Assembly: GCF_900112005.1 (NCBI RefSeq)
Contig: NZ_FOKK01000005.1
Coordinates: 163,183 to 227,182 of the forward strand
Length of the DNA stretch: 64,000 bases
Direction of reading: 5' to 3'
Source: Algoriphagus aquimarinus
GTDB taxonomy: Bacteria; Bacteroidota; Bacteroidia; Cytophagales; Cyclobacteriaceae
Under the pieces are notes generated by a model. That model made no database searches. It had not been told where the DNA came from and saw only the letters and a list, made by a program, of their open reading frames with translations. The translations under genes and the position numbers were made by a program. Shown one piece after another: positions 24,846-32,795 of this stretch; the stretch's first letter is position 1, and the number at the start of each line of letters is the position of its first letter.

Positions 24846-26897
24846 ATGAAAAAGAATTGGATAGTTCTTATTGCTTTAGTGGTGGTCTTTTCCTGTAACG
24901 AAAACGATGAAGTTGTACCAAGAACCAACCCACGTTTCAGCGTAGCCTACATACAGGAGGTGACTTCTACGGGGGCAGATTTCAGTGCAAATGTGTACGA
25001 TTTTGGCTCCGATGAAATTTTGGAATACGGTTTTGTATACAGTAAAGATTTTGAACCTAGAGTGGGGGCTGGAGAGGTGATAAAATCAGAAGGTCGTCCT
25101 CAAAGTACTTTTAAGCTAGTCGGGGATCACTCAATGGTCAAAGGTCAAATTTATTATGTAGTGGCTTTTATCAAGACTAGCCAATCGATCGTGTATTCAC
25201 AAACTGTTAATTTCAAGAGTCAAGGATCAGAGGGTTTTATTATTGACAAATTGGTTGGTGGTCCAGAAGTATATTTTGGAGATACGCTTACCGTTTATGG
25301 ATCCAGATTTAGTACAGATGAGGCGAACTATGAGGTGCTTGTCAACAACGGAAAGGCTAACATAGTTGACATTAATAACGACAGCTTCAAGATAATTATC
25401 CCAGAAGAGTTGGGTTTTGGCTATCCGTATGATTACGATGGAAAGATTATAGTTAAAATTTCAATTTTAGATAAAACGTTGGAAATTAATACTGATATAA
25501 AGTTTTATGATCCAATTTTCTATGAGTCGGATAAGGAGTTTAGATACGAAGAAAGTTTTTACATAAAGGGTAAATACCTAAGAGATGGTAATATGTCCCT
25601 TAGCTACCCTAATTATAACATAGAGATAGTAAGTAACTCTGATACTTTAATTGTGTTCAAGCCATTTGCCTATTTTGAGACGCTCCAACCAGCATTCCAA
25701 GTTTACTTGCGTGGCAAAGGCTATGAGGTAAAAAACAGTATAAAAATAATGAGGACTGAACTTCTACCAGGGCAAACAGTAAAATCAGCGTCTATTTTTT
25801 CAAACTTGATAATCAAAGGGACCAACTTCAATTCTGTAAATCCATTTAGTAATTTTTTTGTTTCAGATGTAGAAGGACAGCAATTCGATGTTAATTATAA
25901 TGTTACTCCAAATGAAATTAAAGTTTATGTGCAGAGTAATGCAGTACCAAATCCTCGATTCTTTAAGGTTTGGGCATTCAATGCAGGAGTGAAATCTACT
26001 AATTACGTTACGGTAGAGAATACTGATCCTTCATTGTCTTATATGTATACTCACAATTTCCCATTTACTGCCGCCAAACCTGGGAGATCTGTTACTTGGC
26101 GTGACAAGGGTATATGGTTGGTAGATGGGAAAATCACAGAAGTAGATCCAGAAAAGAAAACGGGTAGGATCTTGAAAACTGTTGATCTTAATCAGGGAAG
26201 TATTGCTTCTTCATTTGCTGTAATTCATGAGGACAAAATTTATTTCGCAGGAGAAAATGAAGTGATTGCAAATACTCCCGGAAGATTTTATAGTTATGAT
26301 CTGGTCACAGGAATTCTGACTGAATTGCCCAAAATACCATCCAAAGCATCTACACCAAAAGCGTTGTTTGTTTCTGGAGGGTATTTGTATTTCGGTGGTG
26401 GATATTATAAAGATGAAATTGATATTCAAAAAGTGGTCGAGGGATACAAATTTAACCTGACTACAAAGACATGGAGTACTTGGGATAAGAAGTTTCCATC
26501 CTTAGATGTTTGGAACTTTGAGACGACTTTCACTTATCAGGGTGACGTGTATGGATTGGTGAATGAAGTTGTGAATTCAGATTTCCGAGCCACGAGATTA
26601 ATGCGATTTGATAGTGCATCTGAAGATTGGGTGGAGCTTGCAAAATATCCTTTCTTAGGAATAGCTAATGGAAATGTAGTTATGCCAATAGGAGATTTTG
26701 CGTATGTGTTTATGGGGTCAGTTCTTCAGAGCATAAATATGCAATCTTATAGTAGGAAAGTAGTGCCTGGAGTAACTGTTAAAGGCAACCACTATGGGCA
26801 GCCACCTTATATATTTACCTCAAAGGATAAGATCTATACAAGTTCATACTTTGAAAATGTGATGTATCAAGTAGATCCATCATATTTTCAAAATTGA
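24846..26897 (+). CDS. Lipoprotein with IPT/TIG-like domains and a Kelch-like propeller
   Basis: 683 residues. Signal peptide with lipobox ending VVFSC; Cys17 followed by NENDE, a common surface-export pattern in Bacteroidota. After a fibronectin-like region (about 30-115), an IPT/TIG-like domain is seen (GPEVYFGDTLTVYGSRFS near 138-155) and a second around 313-400 (FSNLIIKGTNFN). The C-terminal 270 residues contain repeated Kelch-like strands (RFYSYDLVTGILTELPKIP; YKFNLTTKTWSTWDKK; LMRFDSASEDWVELAKYP), i.e. a partial beta-propeller. Probably a carbohydrate- or protein-binding surface lipoprotein; no catalytic residues recognised. Four bases separate it from the barrel-like gene before it. 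Confidence 0.8.
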   Translation: MKKNWIVLIALVVVFSCNENDEVVPRTNPRFSVAYIQEVTSTGADFSANVYDFGSDEILEYGFVYSKDFEPRVGAGEVIKSEGRPQSTFKLVGDHSMVKGQIYYVVAFIKTSQSIVYSQTVNFKSQGSEGFIIDKLVGGPEVYFGDTLTVYGSRFSTDEANYEVLVNNGKANIVDINNDSFKIIIPEELGFGYPYDYDGKIIVKISILDKTLEINTDIKFYDPIFYESDKEFRYEESFYIKGKYLRDGNMSLSYPNYNIEIVSNSDTLIVFKPFAYFETLQPAFQVYLRGKGYEVKNSIKIMRTELLPGQTVKSASIFSNLIIKGTNFNSVNPFSNFFVSDVEGQQFDVNYNVTPNEIKVYVQSNAVPNPRFFKVWAFNAGVKSTNYVTVENTDPSLSYMYTHNFPFTAAKPGRSVTWRDKGIWLVDGKITEVDPEKKTGRILKTVDLNQGSIASSFAVIHEDKIYFAGENEVIANTPGRFYSYDLVTGILTELPKIPSKASTPKALFVSGGYLYFGGGYYKDEIDIQKVVEGYKFNLTTKTWSTWDKKFPSLDVWNFETTFTYQGDVYGLVNEVVNSDFRATRLMRFDSASEDWVELAKYPFLGIANGNVVMPIGDFAYVFMGSVLQSINMQSYSRKVVPGVTVKGNHYGQPPYIFTSKDKIYTSSYFENVMYQVDPSYFQN

Positions 26898-26949
26898 TAT
26901 CTGCCAATCTGACTACTTCAACCTTTGGCATGCACCTTGACCTTTTAGC

Positions 26950-26986
26950 AAGAACCTTCGTATTTTGAGGGTTCTTCTTTTATTTT
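26950..26986 (+). terminator. Terminator after the lipoprotein gene
   Basis: AAGAACCTTC (26950-26959) pairs with GAGGGTTCTT (26967-26976), one T-G pair, 7-base loop, T-rich tail. Confidence 0.8.
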
Positions 26987-26997
26987 AGCAAAAAACC

Positions 26998-27012
26998 GAC
27001 AGCCTAGCTGTC
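26998..27012. promoter_or_regulatory. Palindrome just upstream of lon
   Basis: GACAGC-CTA-GCTGTC, perfect 6-bp arms, ending 11 bases before the lon ATG. Could be an operator or an RNA hairpin near the ribosome-binding region. No known heat-shock element recognised. Confidence 0.4.
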
Positions 27013-27023
27013 ATTCTGTCTAT

Positions 27024-29501
27024 ATGAGCCAATTCGAAAATTCTGTGTTTCAAAACTTAATGGTCGGTGAATTTTCCGGTGAGGGAGATCTGATCCAACT
27101 GATTACGGACGAAGAGGATGATGCACCCGGTAAGGAAATTCTTGAAGAAGAGATTCCTATCCTTTCAGTAAGAAATACAGTCCTTTTCCCAGGTGTCGTG
27201 ATTCCTATCACTGTTGGAAGACAGAGATCTATCCGTCTGGTGAAAAAAGCCCAAAAAGGAAATAAATTGATTGGAGTTTGCGCTCAGATCAATCCAAATA
27301 TCGATGATCCAGGATGGGAGGATATCTACCAAGTAGGTACGCTTGCCAAGATCATCAAAATGATCGTGCTTCCTGACGGGAATACTACGATCATTATTCA
27401 AGGGAAAAAGCGTTTTAAAATCAGCGAGCAAATCACTGATGATCCCTATTTCATGGCTAAAGCGGAGTATCTAGAGGAGAATTTCCCAAAAAGCTCTAAA
27501 AAGATTCAGGCGCTTGAGGAGTCCTTGAAGGAGTCCGCCACACGCATTCTTCATTTGAATCCGGAGATTCCTCGTGAAGCTCAAGTTGCTTTGGACAACA
27601 TTGATAATACGCCTTTTCTAACCCACTTTCTATCTTCAAATATCAACGCTCCGGTGGAAGCCAAGCAACGATTGTTGGAGATTAACGATGGTGTAGAGCG
27701 CGCGACACTTTTGCTTGAATTCATGATGAAGGATATCCAGATGCTGGAACTGAAATCTGAGATTCAGAAGAAAGTGCATACGGATATTGATCAGCAGCAA
27801 CGAGATTATTTCCTACGTCAGCAGATGAAAGTTCTGCAGGTTGAACTTGGTGACGAAGGTCCCGAAAAGGAAGTGGAAGATCTTGCCGCTCGTGGTGCTT
27901 TGAAAAATTGGCCTCCTGAAGTCAACAAGCATTTTCAGAAAGAACTAGACAAAATCCTTAGAATCAACCCTTCTGCGGCTGAATATCCTATTGCATTGAA
28001 TTATGCAGAAACCATGGTGGAATTGCCGTGGAATGAGTTTACTCAGGATAATTTTGATCTTAACCATGCCAAGAAGGTGTTGGATGGAGATCACTTTGGC
28101 TTAGAAAAAGTTAAGGAAAGAATCATAGAATATCTTGCAGTTTTGAAGCTAAAGAATGACCTGAAAGGACCCATTCTCTGCCTTTATGGACCTCCAGGTG
28201 TAGGTAAAACTTCTCTTGGTAAGTCAGTAGCAGCAGCTTTAGGTAGAAAATATGTCAGAATGTCTCTGGGAGGCATGCACGACGAAGCGGAGATCCGTGG
28301 CCACCGTAAAACTTACGTTGGTGCAATGCCAGGGAAGATCATACAGAATATGAAAAAGGTGAAGATCTCAAACCCAGTTTATGTACTGGATGAGATTGAT
28401 AAGCTATCCTCTGATTTCCGTGGCGATCCTTCTTCAGCCTTTTTGGAAGTGCTGGATCCAGAGCAAAACAATGCTTTCTTGGATAACTACCTGGAAGTAG
28501 AGTACGATTTGAGTAAGGTGCTTTTCATCGCTACAGCCAATTCTCTTGATACCATTCAGCCTGCTTTACGGGACAGAATGGAAATCATAGAGGTGACAGG
28601 CTATACGCAAGAAGAGAAGGTGGAAATTGCCAAGCGCCATTTAGTGCCTAAGCAGAGAAAAGAACATGGTCTGAAAGCCAAGCAGATTTCTTTTGACAAG
28701 GCTGCTTTGGTGAAATTAATAGAAGATTATACCAGAGAATCTGGAGTAAGAAGTCTGGAACGTGTAATAGGTAAAGTGGTGAGAAATATCGCCAAATCTA
28801 TTGCGATGGAAGAAGAATATAATCCGAAAATTACTGCTGCCGTAGTGAGAAAGATCTTAGGTTCGGAGATTTTCGACAAGGAATCTTATACGGACAACAG
28901 CATAGCTGGAGTAGTGACAGGATTGGCTTGGACAAGTGTGGGTGGTGAGATTTTATTCATCGAAACAAGCCTAAGTAGAGGAAAGGGTAAACTTACGCTT
29001 TCTGGTCAGCTAGGTGACGTAATGAAAGAATCGGCCATGACTGCCTTATCTTATCTTAAATCCAAAGCTGAGACGCTAGGAATTGATCATAGAGTATTTG
29101 ATCAGTATGATCTTCATATTCACGTGCCGGCAGGTGCTGTTCCTAAAGATGGACCTTCAGCCGGAATCACTATGCTGACAGCAATGGCATCCGTATTCAC
29201 TCAGAGAAAAGTGAAAGCAAGAGTAGCTATGACTGGTGAGATCAGTTTGATAGGCAAGGTGATGCCTGTAGGCGGAATCAAGGAGAAAATCCTAGCCGCT
29301 AAAAGAGCTGGGATCAAAGAAATCATTCTTTGTAGCAAGAATAAGAGGGATATCGAGGAGATCGATGAACACTACGTAAAAGGCGTGGAGTTTCACTTTG
29401 TAAACAGAGTGGAGGAGGTATTGGAGATTGCTTTGCTTAAAACCAAAGTAGATAATCCAGTTCACTTCAATCTTCAGCCCGAAAACGGTAAAGACAATTA
29501 A
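27024..29501 (+). CDS. lon: ATP-dependent protease Lon
   Basis: 825 residues. N-terminal substrate-binding LON domain (about 40-245, with ILSVRNTVLFPGVVIPITVG), AAA+ module with Walker A GPPGVGKTS near 390-398, and the C-terminal protease domain with the Ser-Lys dyad: Ser712 in KDGPSAGIT and Lys755 in the GGIKEK region (43 residues apart, as in E. coli). It degrades misfolded and regulatory proteins in the cytosol. A palindrome lies directly before the ATG and a bipartite hairpin follows the gene. hslU comes next, making a proteolysis pair. Confidence 0.98.
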   Translation: MSQFENSVFQNLMVGEFSGEGDLIQLITDEEDDAPGKEILEEEIPILSVRNTVLFPGVVIPITVGRQRSIRLVKKAQKGNKLIGVCAQINPNIDDPGWEDIYQVGTLAKIIKMIVLPDGNTTIIIQGKKRFKISEQITDDPYFMAKAEYLEENFPKSSKKIQALEESLKESATRILHLNPEIPREAQVALDNIDNTPFLTHFLSSNINAPVEAKQRLLEINDGVERATLLLEFMMKDIQMLELKSEIQKKVHTDIDQQQRDYFLRQQMKVLQVELGDEGPEKEVEDLAARGALKNWPPEVNKHFQKELDKILRINPSAAEYPIALNYAETMVELPWNEFTQDNFDLNHAKKVLDGDHFGLEKVKERIIEYLAVLKLKNDLKGPILCLYGPPGVGKTSLGKSVAAALGRKYVRMSLGGMHDEAEIRGHRKTYVGAMPGKIIQNMKKVKISNPVYVLDEIDKLSSDFRGDPSSAFLEVLDPEQNNAFLDNYLEVEYDLSKVLFIATANSLDTIQPALRDRMEIIEVTGYTQEEKVEIAKRHLVPKQRKEHGLKAKQISFDKAALVKLIEDYTRESGVRSLERVIGKVVRNIAKSIAMEEEYNPKITAAVVRKILGSEIFDKESYTDNSIAGVVTGLAWTSVGGEILFIETSLSRGKGKLTLSGQLGDVMKESAMTALSYLKSKAETLGIDHRVFDQYDLHIHVPAGAVPKDGPSAGITMLTAMASVFTQRKVKARVAMTGEISLIGKVMPVGGIKEKILAAKRAGIKEIILCSKNKRDIEEIDEHYVKGVEFHFVNRVEEVLEIALLKTKVDNPVHFNLQPENGKDN

Positions 29502-29542
29502 AAGGAATACAAATGCTTTCTATTAGGAGGCATTTTTCCTTT
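29501..29542 (+). terminator. Bipartite hairpin after lon
   Basis: AAAGGAA (29501-29507) pairs with TTCCTTT (29536-29542), and AAATGC (29511-29516) with GCATTT (29530-29535), around a 13-base loop. The T-rich 3' side can terminate lon. Confidence 0.6.
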
Positions 29543-29561
29543 AAATCATAAACTTATAAAG

Positions 29562-29594
29562 GCTCAGATCGAAAATAACCACATCGATCTGAGC
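29562..29594. promoter_or_regulatory. 11-bp inverted repeat upstream of hslU
   Basis: GCTCAGATCGA (29562-29572) and its exact reverse complement (29584-29594), 11-base spacer, ending 18 bases before the hslU ATG. It may be a second hairpin terminator (weak T-run after it), a leader structure or a regulator site. Confidence 0.55.
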
Positions 29595-29612
29595 ACATTT
29601 TAACCTAACATC

Positions 29613-31010
29613 ATGGAAAAGATACTTTCACTTACTCCGAGACAGATCGTAGCTGAGTTGGATAAATATATTATTGGGCAAAACGATGCCAAGCGTAACG
29701 TTGCCATAGCACTAAGGAATAGAATTCGTCGCTTGATGGTGAAGACGGATATTCAAAAGGATATCGTCCCAAATAACATCCTGATGATCGGTTCTACAGG
29801 TGTAGGTAAGACTGAGATCGCCAGAAGATTGGCGAAAGTAGCAAATGCTCCATTTACCAAAGTGGAGGCTTCCAAGTTTACAGAAGTAGGCTATGTAGGG
29901 CGTGACGTAGAGAGCATGGTGAGAGACCTTGTGGAGCAATCAGTTGCTTTGGTGAGAGAGCAGAAAAATGAAGCAGTCAAAGTAAAAGCAGCTGAAGCGG
30001 TGGAAGAGATAATTTTAGATATCTTAATTCCTCCAGTGAAAAGCGCTGGCTTCACCCGAGCTATCCCTGTGGATACTGACGAGAATGCTGAGCCAAGTAA
30101 CGATGCGGAACTGAATGAAAGAACGCGTGAGCGATTCAGAGAGAAACTTCGTGACGGAGAATTGGATGAGCGTAAAATTGAGATCAGCGTAAAAGCAGGT
30201 TCTTCGATGGGCGTCGGGATGATTGGAAATGGAATGATGGATGATGCCAGTATGGCAGGTCTTCAGGATATGATTTCCAATATGATGCCTAAAAAAGTCA
30301 AAAAGCGCAAAGTGAGTATTTCCGAAGCAAGGAAGATTTTGCTAGAAGAGGAAATGTCCAAGCTGGTTGATTTTGAAGAAGTAAAAGAAGAAGCGATCAA
30401 ACTTGCAGAAAACAACGGAATCATCTTCATAGATGAAATCGATAAAATAGCTTCTAAATCCGGTAAGAATGGTGGTGGACCAGATGTGAGCCGCGAAGGT
30501 GTGCAGCGTGATTTACTTCCAATCGTGGAAGGGTCAGCAGTAAACACGAAATATGGTGTGATCAATACAGATCACGTACTATTCATTGCTGCGGGCGCAT
30601 TTCACGTGGCCAAGCCATCTGATTTGATTCCTGAATTACAGGGTAGATTCCCAATTCGTGTGGAGCTCCAAAGCTTGACCCAGGAAGATTTTTCAAGAAT
30701 TTTGCGTGAGCCAAAGAATGCACTCACCAAACAGTATCAAGCGCTATTCGAATCAGAGGAAGTATACCTAGAATTCAATGACGAATCCATTGAGGAGATC
30801 GCTAGATTGGCGTTTCTGATCAATCAGGAAGTTGAGAATATTGGCGCAAGGAGACTTCATACAGTGATGAGTCATTTACTAAATGACTTCTTGTTTGATG
30901 TTCCCGATACAATCACTGCAAATTCTAAGATCATGGTAACCAAGGAGATGGTTGAGGAGAGGTTGAGTTCCCTTGTTCAAAACAGAGATTTGTCGCAGTA
31001 TATCCTTTAA
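29613..31010 (+). CDS. hslU: HslU, ATPase subunit of the HslUV protease
   Basis: 465 residues. N-terminal LTPRQIVAELDKYIIGQ is the ClpX/HslU family signature; Walker A GSTGVGKTE near 56-64, the inserted I-domain about 110-240, then Walker B IIFIDEIDKIA near 270-280 and sensor regions with GRFPIRVEL. HslU unfolds substrates for the HslV peptidase. hslV is not adjacent, although it usually lies directly beside hslU in other phyla; it must be elsewhere. The SDR gene follows 30 bases after the stop. Confidence 0.97.
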   Translation: MEKILSLTPRQIVAELDKYIIGQNDAKRNVAIALRNRIRRLMVKTDIQKDIVPNNILMIGSTGVGKTEIARRLAKVANAPFTKVEASKFTEVGYVGRDVESMVRDLVEQSVALVREQKNEAVKVKAAEAVEEIILDILIPPVKSAGFTRAIPVDTDENAEPSNDAELNERTRERFREKLRDGELDERKIEISVKAGSSMGVGMIGNGMMDDASMAGLQDMISNMMPKKVKKRKVSISEARKILLEEEMSKLVDFEEVKEEAIKLAENNGIIFIDEIDKIASKSGKNGGGPDVSREGVQRDLLPIVEGSAVNTKYGVINTDHVLFIAAGAFHVAKPSDLIPELQGRFPIRVELQSLTQEDFSRILREPKNALTKQYQALFESEEVYLEFNDESIEEIARLAFLINQEVENIGARRLHTVMSHLLNDFLFDVPDTITANSKIMVTKEMVEERLSSLVQNRDLSQYIL

Positions 31011-31040
31011 TTACGGATTGAATTACAGCCAAATTACGTC

Positions 31041-31775
31041 ATGAATAAATCACTTCTTATCCTTACAGGGCACAGTAAGGGGCTTGGTAGAGCAATCTTG
31101 GACACATATCTTCAAAAGGATGAGTTTGAAATTTTAGCTATTTCCAGAACCAAACTTGGATTGGATAATCCTAATTTAACCGAAATCAGTATTGATTTTG
31201 GTGAATTGGATGTTTTGGAAAATGAACTTTCGGGCTTATTCCCAAGTGGTGATTTTGAGGAAATTATCCTCATCAATAATGCTGGCTGGATAGGAGAGAT
31301 CAAGCCAGTAGGAAGTCTGCAGGTGAAAAAGATGAGAACTCAGGTCAATGTTAATTTATTGACTCCGATTTATATGACGAATGCTTTTGTGTCAGCTTAT
31401 AGAGATTCTAAAGCTAGAAAGATCATTTGCAATATAAGTTCTGGAGCAGCTTCCAAACCTGTAGAAGGATGGAGCGGGTATTGTAGCACAAAAGCTGCGA
31501 TAGCAATGTTTACCAAGGTTGCCGCTAAAGAAAATAATGACTCTCTGTTTCGGTTTTTCAGTGTAGCACCAGGGATAGTAGATACCCAGATGCAGGAAGA
31601 AATACGACATACTGATGAGTTGGACTTCCCTCAAGTAGAACGCTTTAAAAGCTATAAGGAAAATGGTGATCTATCCACGCCTGAATTGGTTGCGGCTAAG
31701 ATTAGTTACTTATTAGGCCATGAAAACGAGTTTCAAGACGTAATTCAGGACGTCAGGAATTTTGATTTGCCATGA
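31041..31775 (+). CDS. Short-chain dehydrogenase/reductase
   Basis: 244 residues. NAD(P)-binding LTGHSKGLGRAILD near 8-21, NNAGWIG near 79-85, catalytic Ser in NISSGAA and Tyr-x3-Lys in YCSTKAA near 148-154. Similar to sepiapterin-reductase or benzil-reductase-like SDRs; the substrate cannot be inferred. 30 bases after hslU, so possibly cotranscribed with it. Confidence 0.88.
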   Translation: MNKSLLILTGHSKGLGRAILDTYLQKDEFEILAISRTKLGLDNPNLTEISIDFGELDVLENELSGLFPSGDFEEIILINNAGWIGEIKPVGSLQVKKMRTQVNVNLLTPIYMTNAFVSAYRDSKARKIICNISSGAASKPVEGWSGYCSTKAAIAMFTKVAAKENNDSLFRFFSVAPGIVDTQMQEEIRHTDELDFPQVERFKSYKENGDLSTPELVAAKISYLLGHENEFQDVIQDVRNFDLP

Positions 31776-31965
31776 TGACTATTTAACAACTGTTGGCGCA
31801 GAGGTTAACGCAGAGGATACTGTTAGTTAATAAATGAATCACTTTGAGACATGGATTGGTTTAATTTGTCAGACATTCTTAGTGATTCAGATTGCCCTCC
31901 GAGACTGAGCATTGTGACTGCTGCTAGCGCTAACAACTTCTTACTGTTGACCACTTCGTCATAGA

Positions 31966-32454
31966 TCAGCCTTTCTTCGGGAAGTCAATAAACCAAGCCC
32001 TGCAGTTTTCTGGTCGTACCTGAAGCCAATGGTCAGTATCTACTAGCATACCATATTGCCCTGAGGTAGGAAGGTTATCTAAGTTTCCCCCAAAAAATTC
32101 AATAAAGTCATTCATTCCAGGATTGTGTCCTACCACGAAGATTAACTCATGGGAATCGTCTTGCCTCTGTATACATTTCAAAATCATAGCCGAAGAAGCG
32201 TGATACAAATATTTCTCGTAGGCTATTTTTGATTTGGGGATGTGAAGAACCTCTGCAAGTATTTCTGCAGTTTGAGAGGCTCGAGTAGCAGTGGAACTTA
32301 ATATAAGATCAGGAAGAATTCCTTTTTCCTTTAATCTAAATCCCATTTCTGGGACATTATCTAGCCCACGATCAGCTAGGGGTCTATCGTGATCAGCTAA
32401 ATTGGGGTTGTTCCAAGCTGATTTTCCGTGTCTCACCAAAATTATTTTCTTCAT
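31966..32454 (-). CDS. SixA-like phosphohistidine phosphatase
   Basis: 162 residues of the histidine phosphatase superfamily. The nucleophile motif RHGKSAW lies at 8-14, with the Arg in SSTATRASQTAEIL near 52-65 and the second catalytic His in VVGHNPGMN near 107. Small SixA proteins dephosphorylate histidine-containing phosphotransfer domains or PTS proteins. Divergent from the cold-shock gene, whose promoter lies between them. Confidence 0.88.
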   Translation of the reverse strand: MKKIILVRHGKSAWNNPNLADHDRPLADRGLDNVPEMGFRLKEKGILPDLILSSTATRASQTAEILAEVLHIPKSKIAYEKYLYHASSAMILKCIQRQDDSHELIFVVGHNPGMNDFIEFFGGNLDNLPTSGQYGMLVDTDHWLQVRPENCRAWFIDFPKKG

Positions 32455-32477
32455 TTCTTGAAAATAAGAATGATTAT

Positions 32478-32508
32478 TTTGTTTTTTTTAATTGAATATT
32501 TACTTTTA
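32478..32508 (+). promoter_or_regulatory. Predicted promoter of the cold-shock gene
   Basis: TTTG at 32478-32481, 19 bases, TACTTTTA at 32501-32508 (one mismatch to TAnnTTTG). The expected start near 32514 leaves a leader of about 29 bases. Confidence 0.55.
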
Positions 32509-32542
32509 GCGCTCTTTCAATTCCAATTTATCACAAATTATT

Positions 32543-32734
32543 ATGTTTACCGGAACAGTAAAATTTTACAATGAAGCCAAAGGGTTTGGATTTATCGTTG
32601 ACGATGAGTCTCAAAGCGAAGTATTCGTACACGCAACCGGTTTGGTAGATCAAGTCGCACAGAACGACAAAGTAACGTATGACATCAAAGAAGGCAACAA
32701 AGGGCCAAATGCTGTCAATGTAAAAAGAGCTTAA
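32543..32734 (+). CDS. Cold-shock domain protein (CspA family)
   Basis: 63 residues, a single cold-shock domain. RNP1 is KGFGFIV (about 11-17) and RNP2 VFVHATG (about 28-34). Binds single-stranded RNA/DNA and melts secondary structure. The leader is short, unlike the long cold-box leader of E. coli cspA. Own promoter and terminator. Confidence 0.95.
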   Translation: MFTGTVKFYNEAKGFGFIVDDESQSEVFVHATGLVDQVAQNDKVTYDIKEGNKGPNAVNVKRA

Positions 32735-32761
32735 TCAAGATCTTTTTTGTTAGCGAAAATC

Positions 32762-32795
32762 AATCCTCTGTAGATTAGTCTTCAGAGGATTTTTT
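32762..32795 (+). terminator. Terminator of the cold-shock gene
   Basis: AATCCTCTG (32762-32770) pairs with CAGAGGATT (32783-32791), 12-base loop, T-run to 32795. Its 3' arm overlaps the last codons of the convergent MscS gene. Confidence 0.88.
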
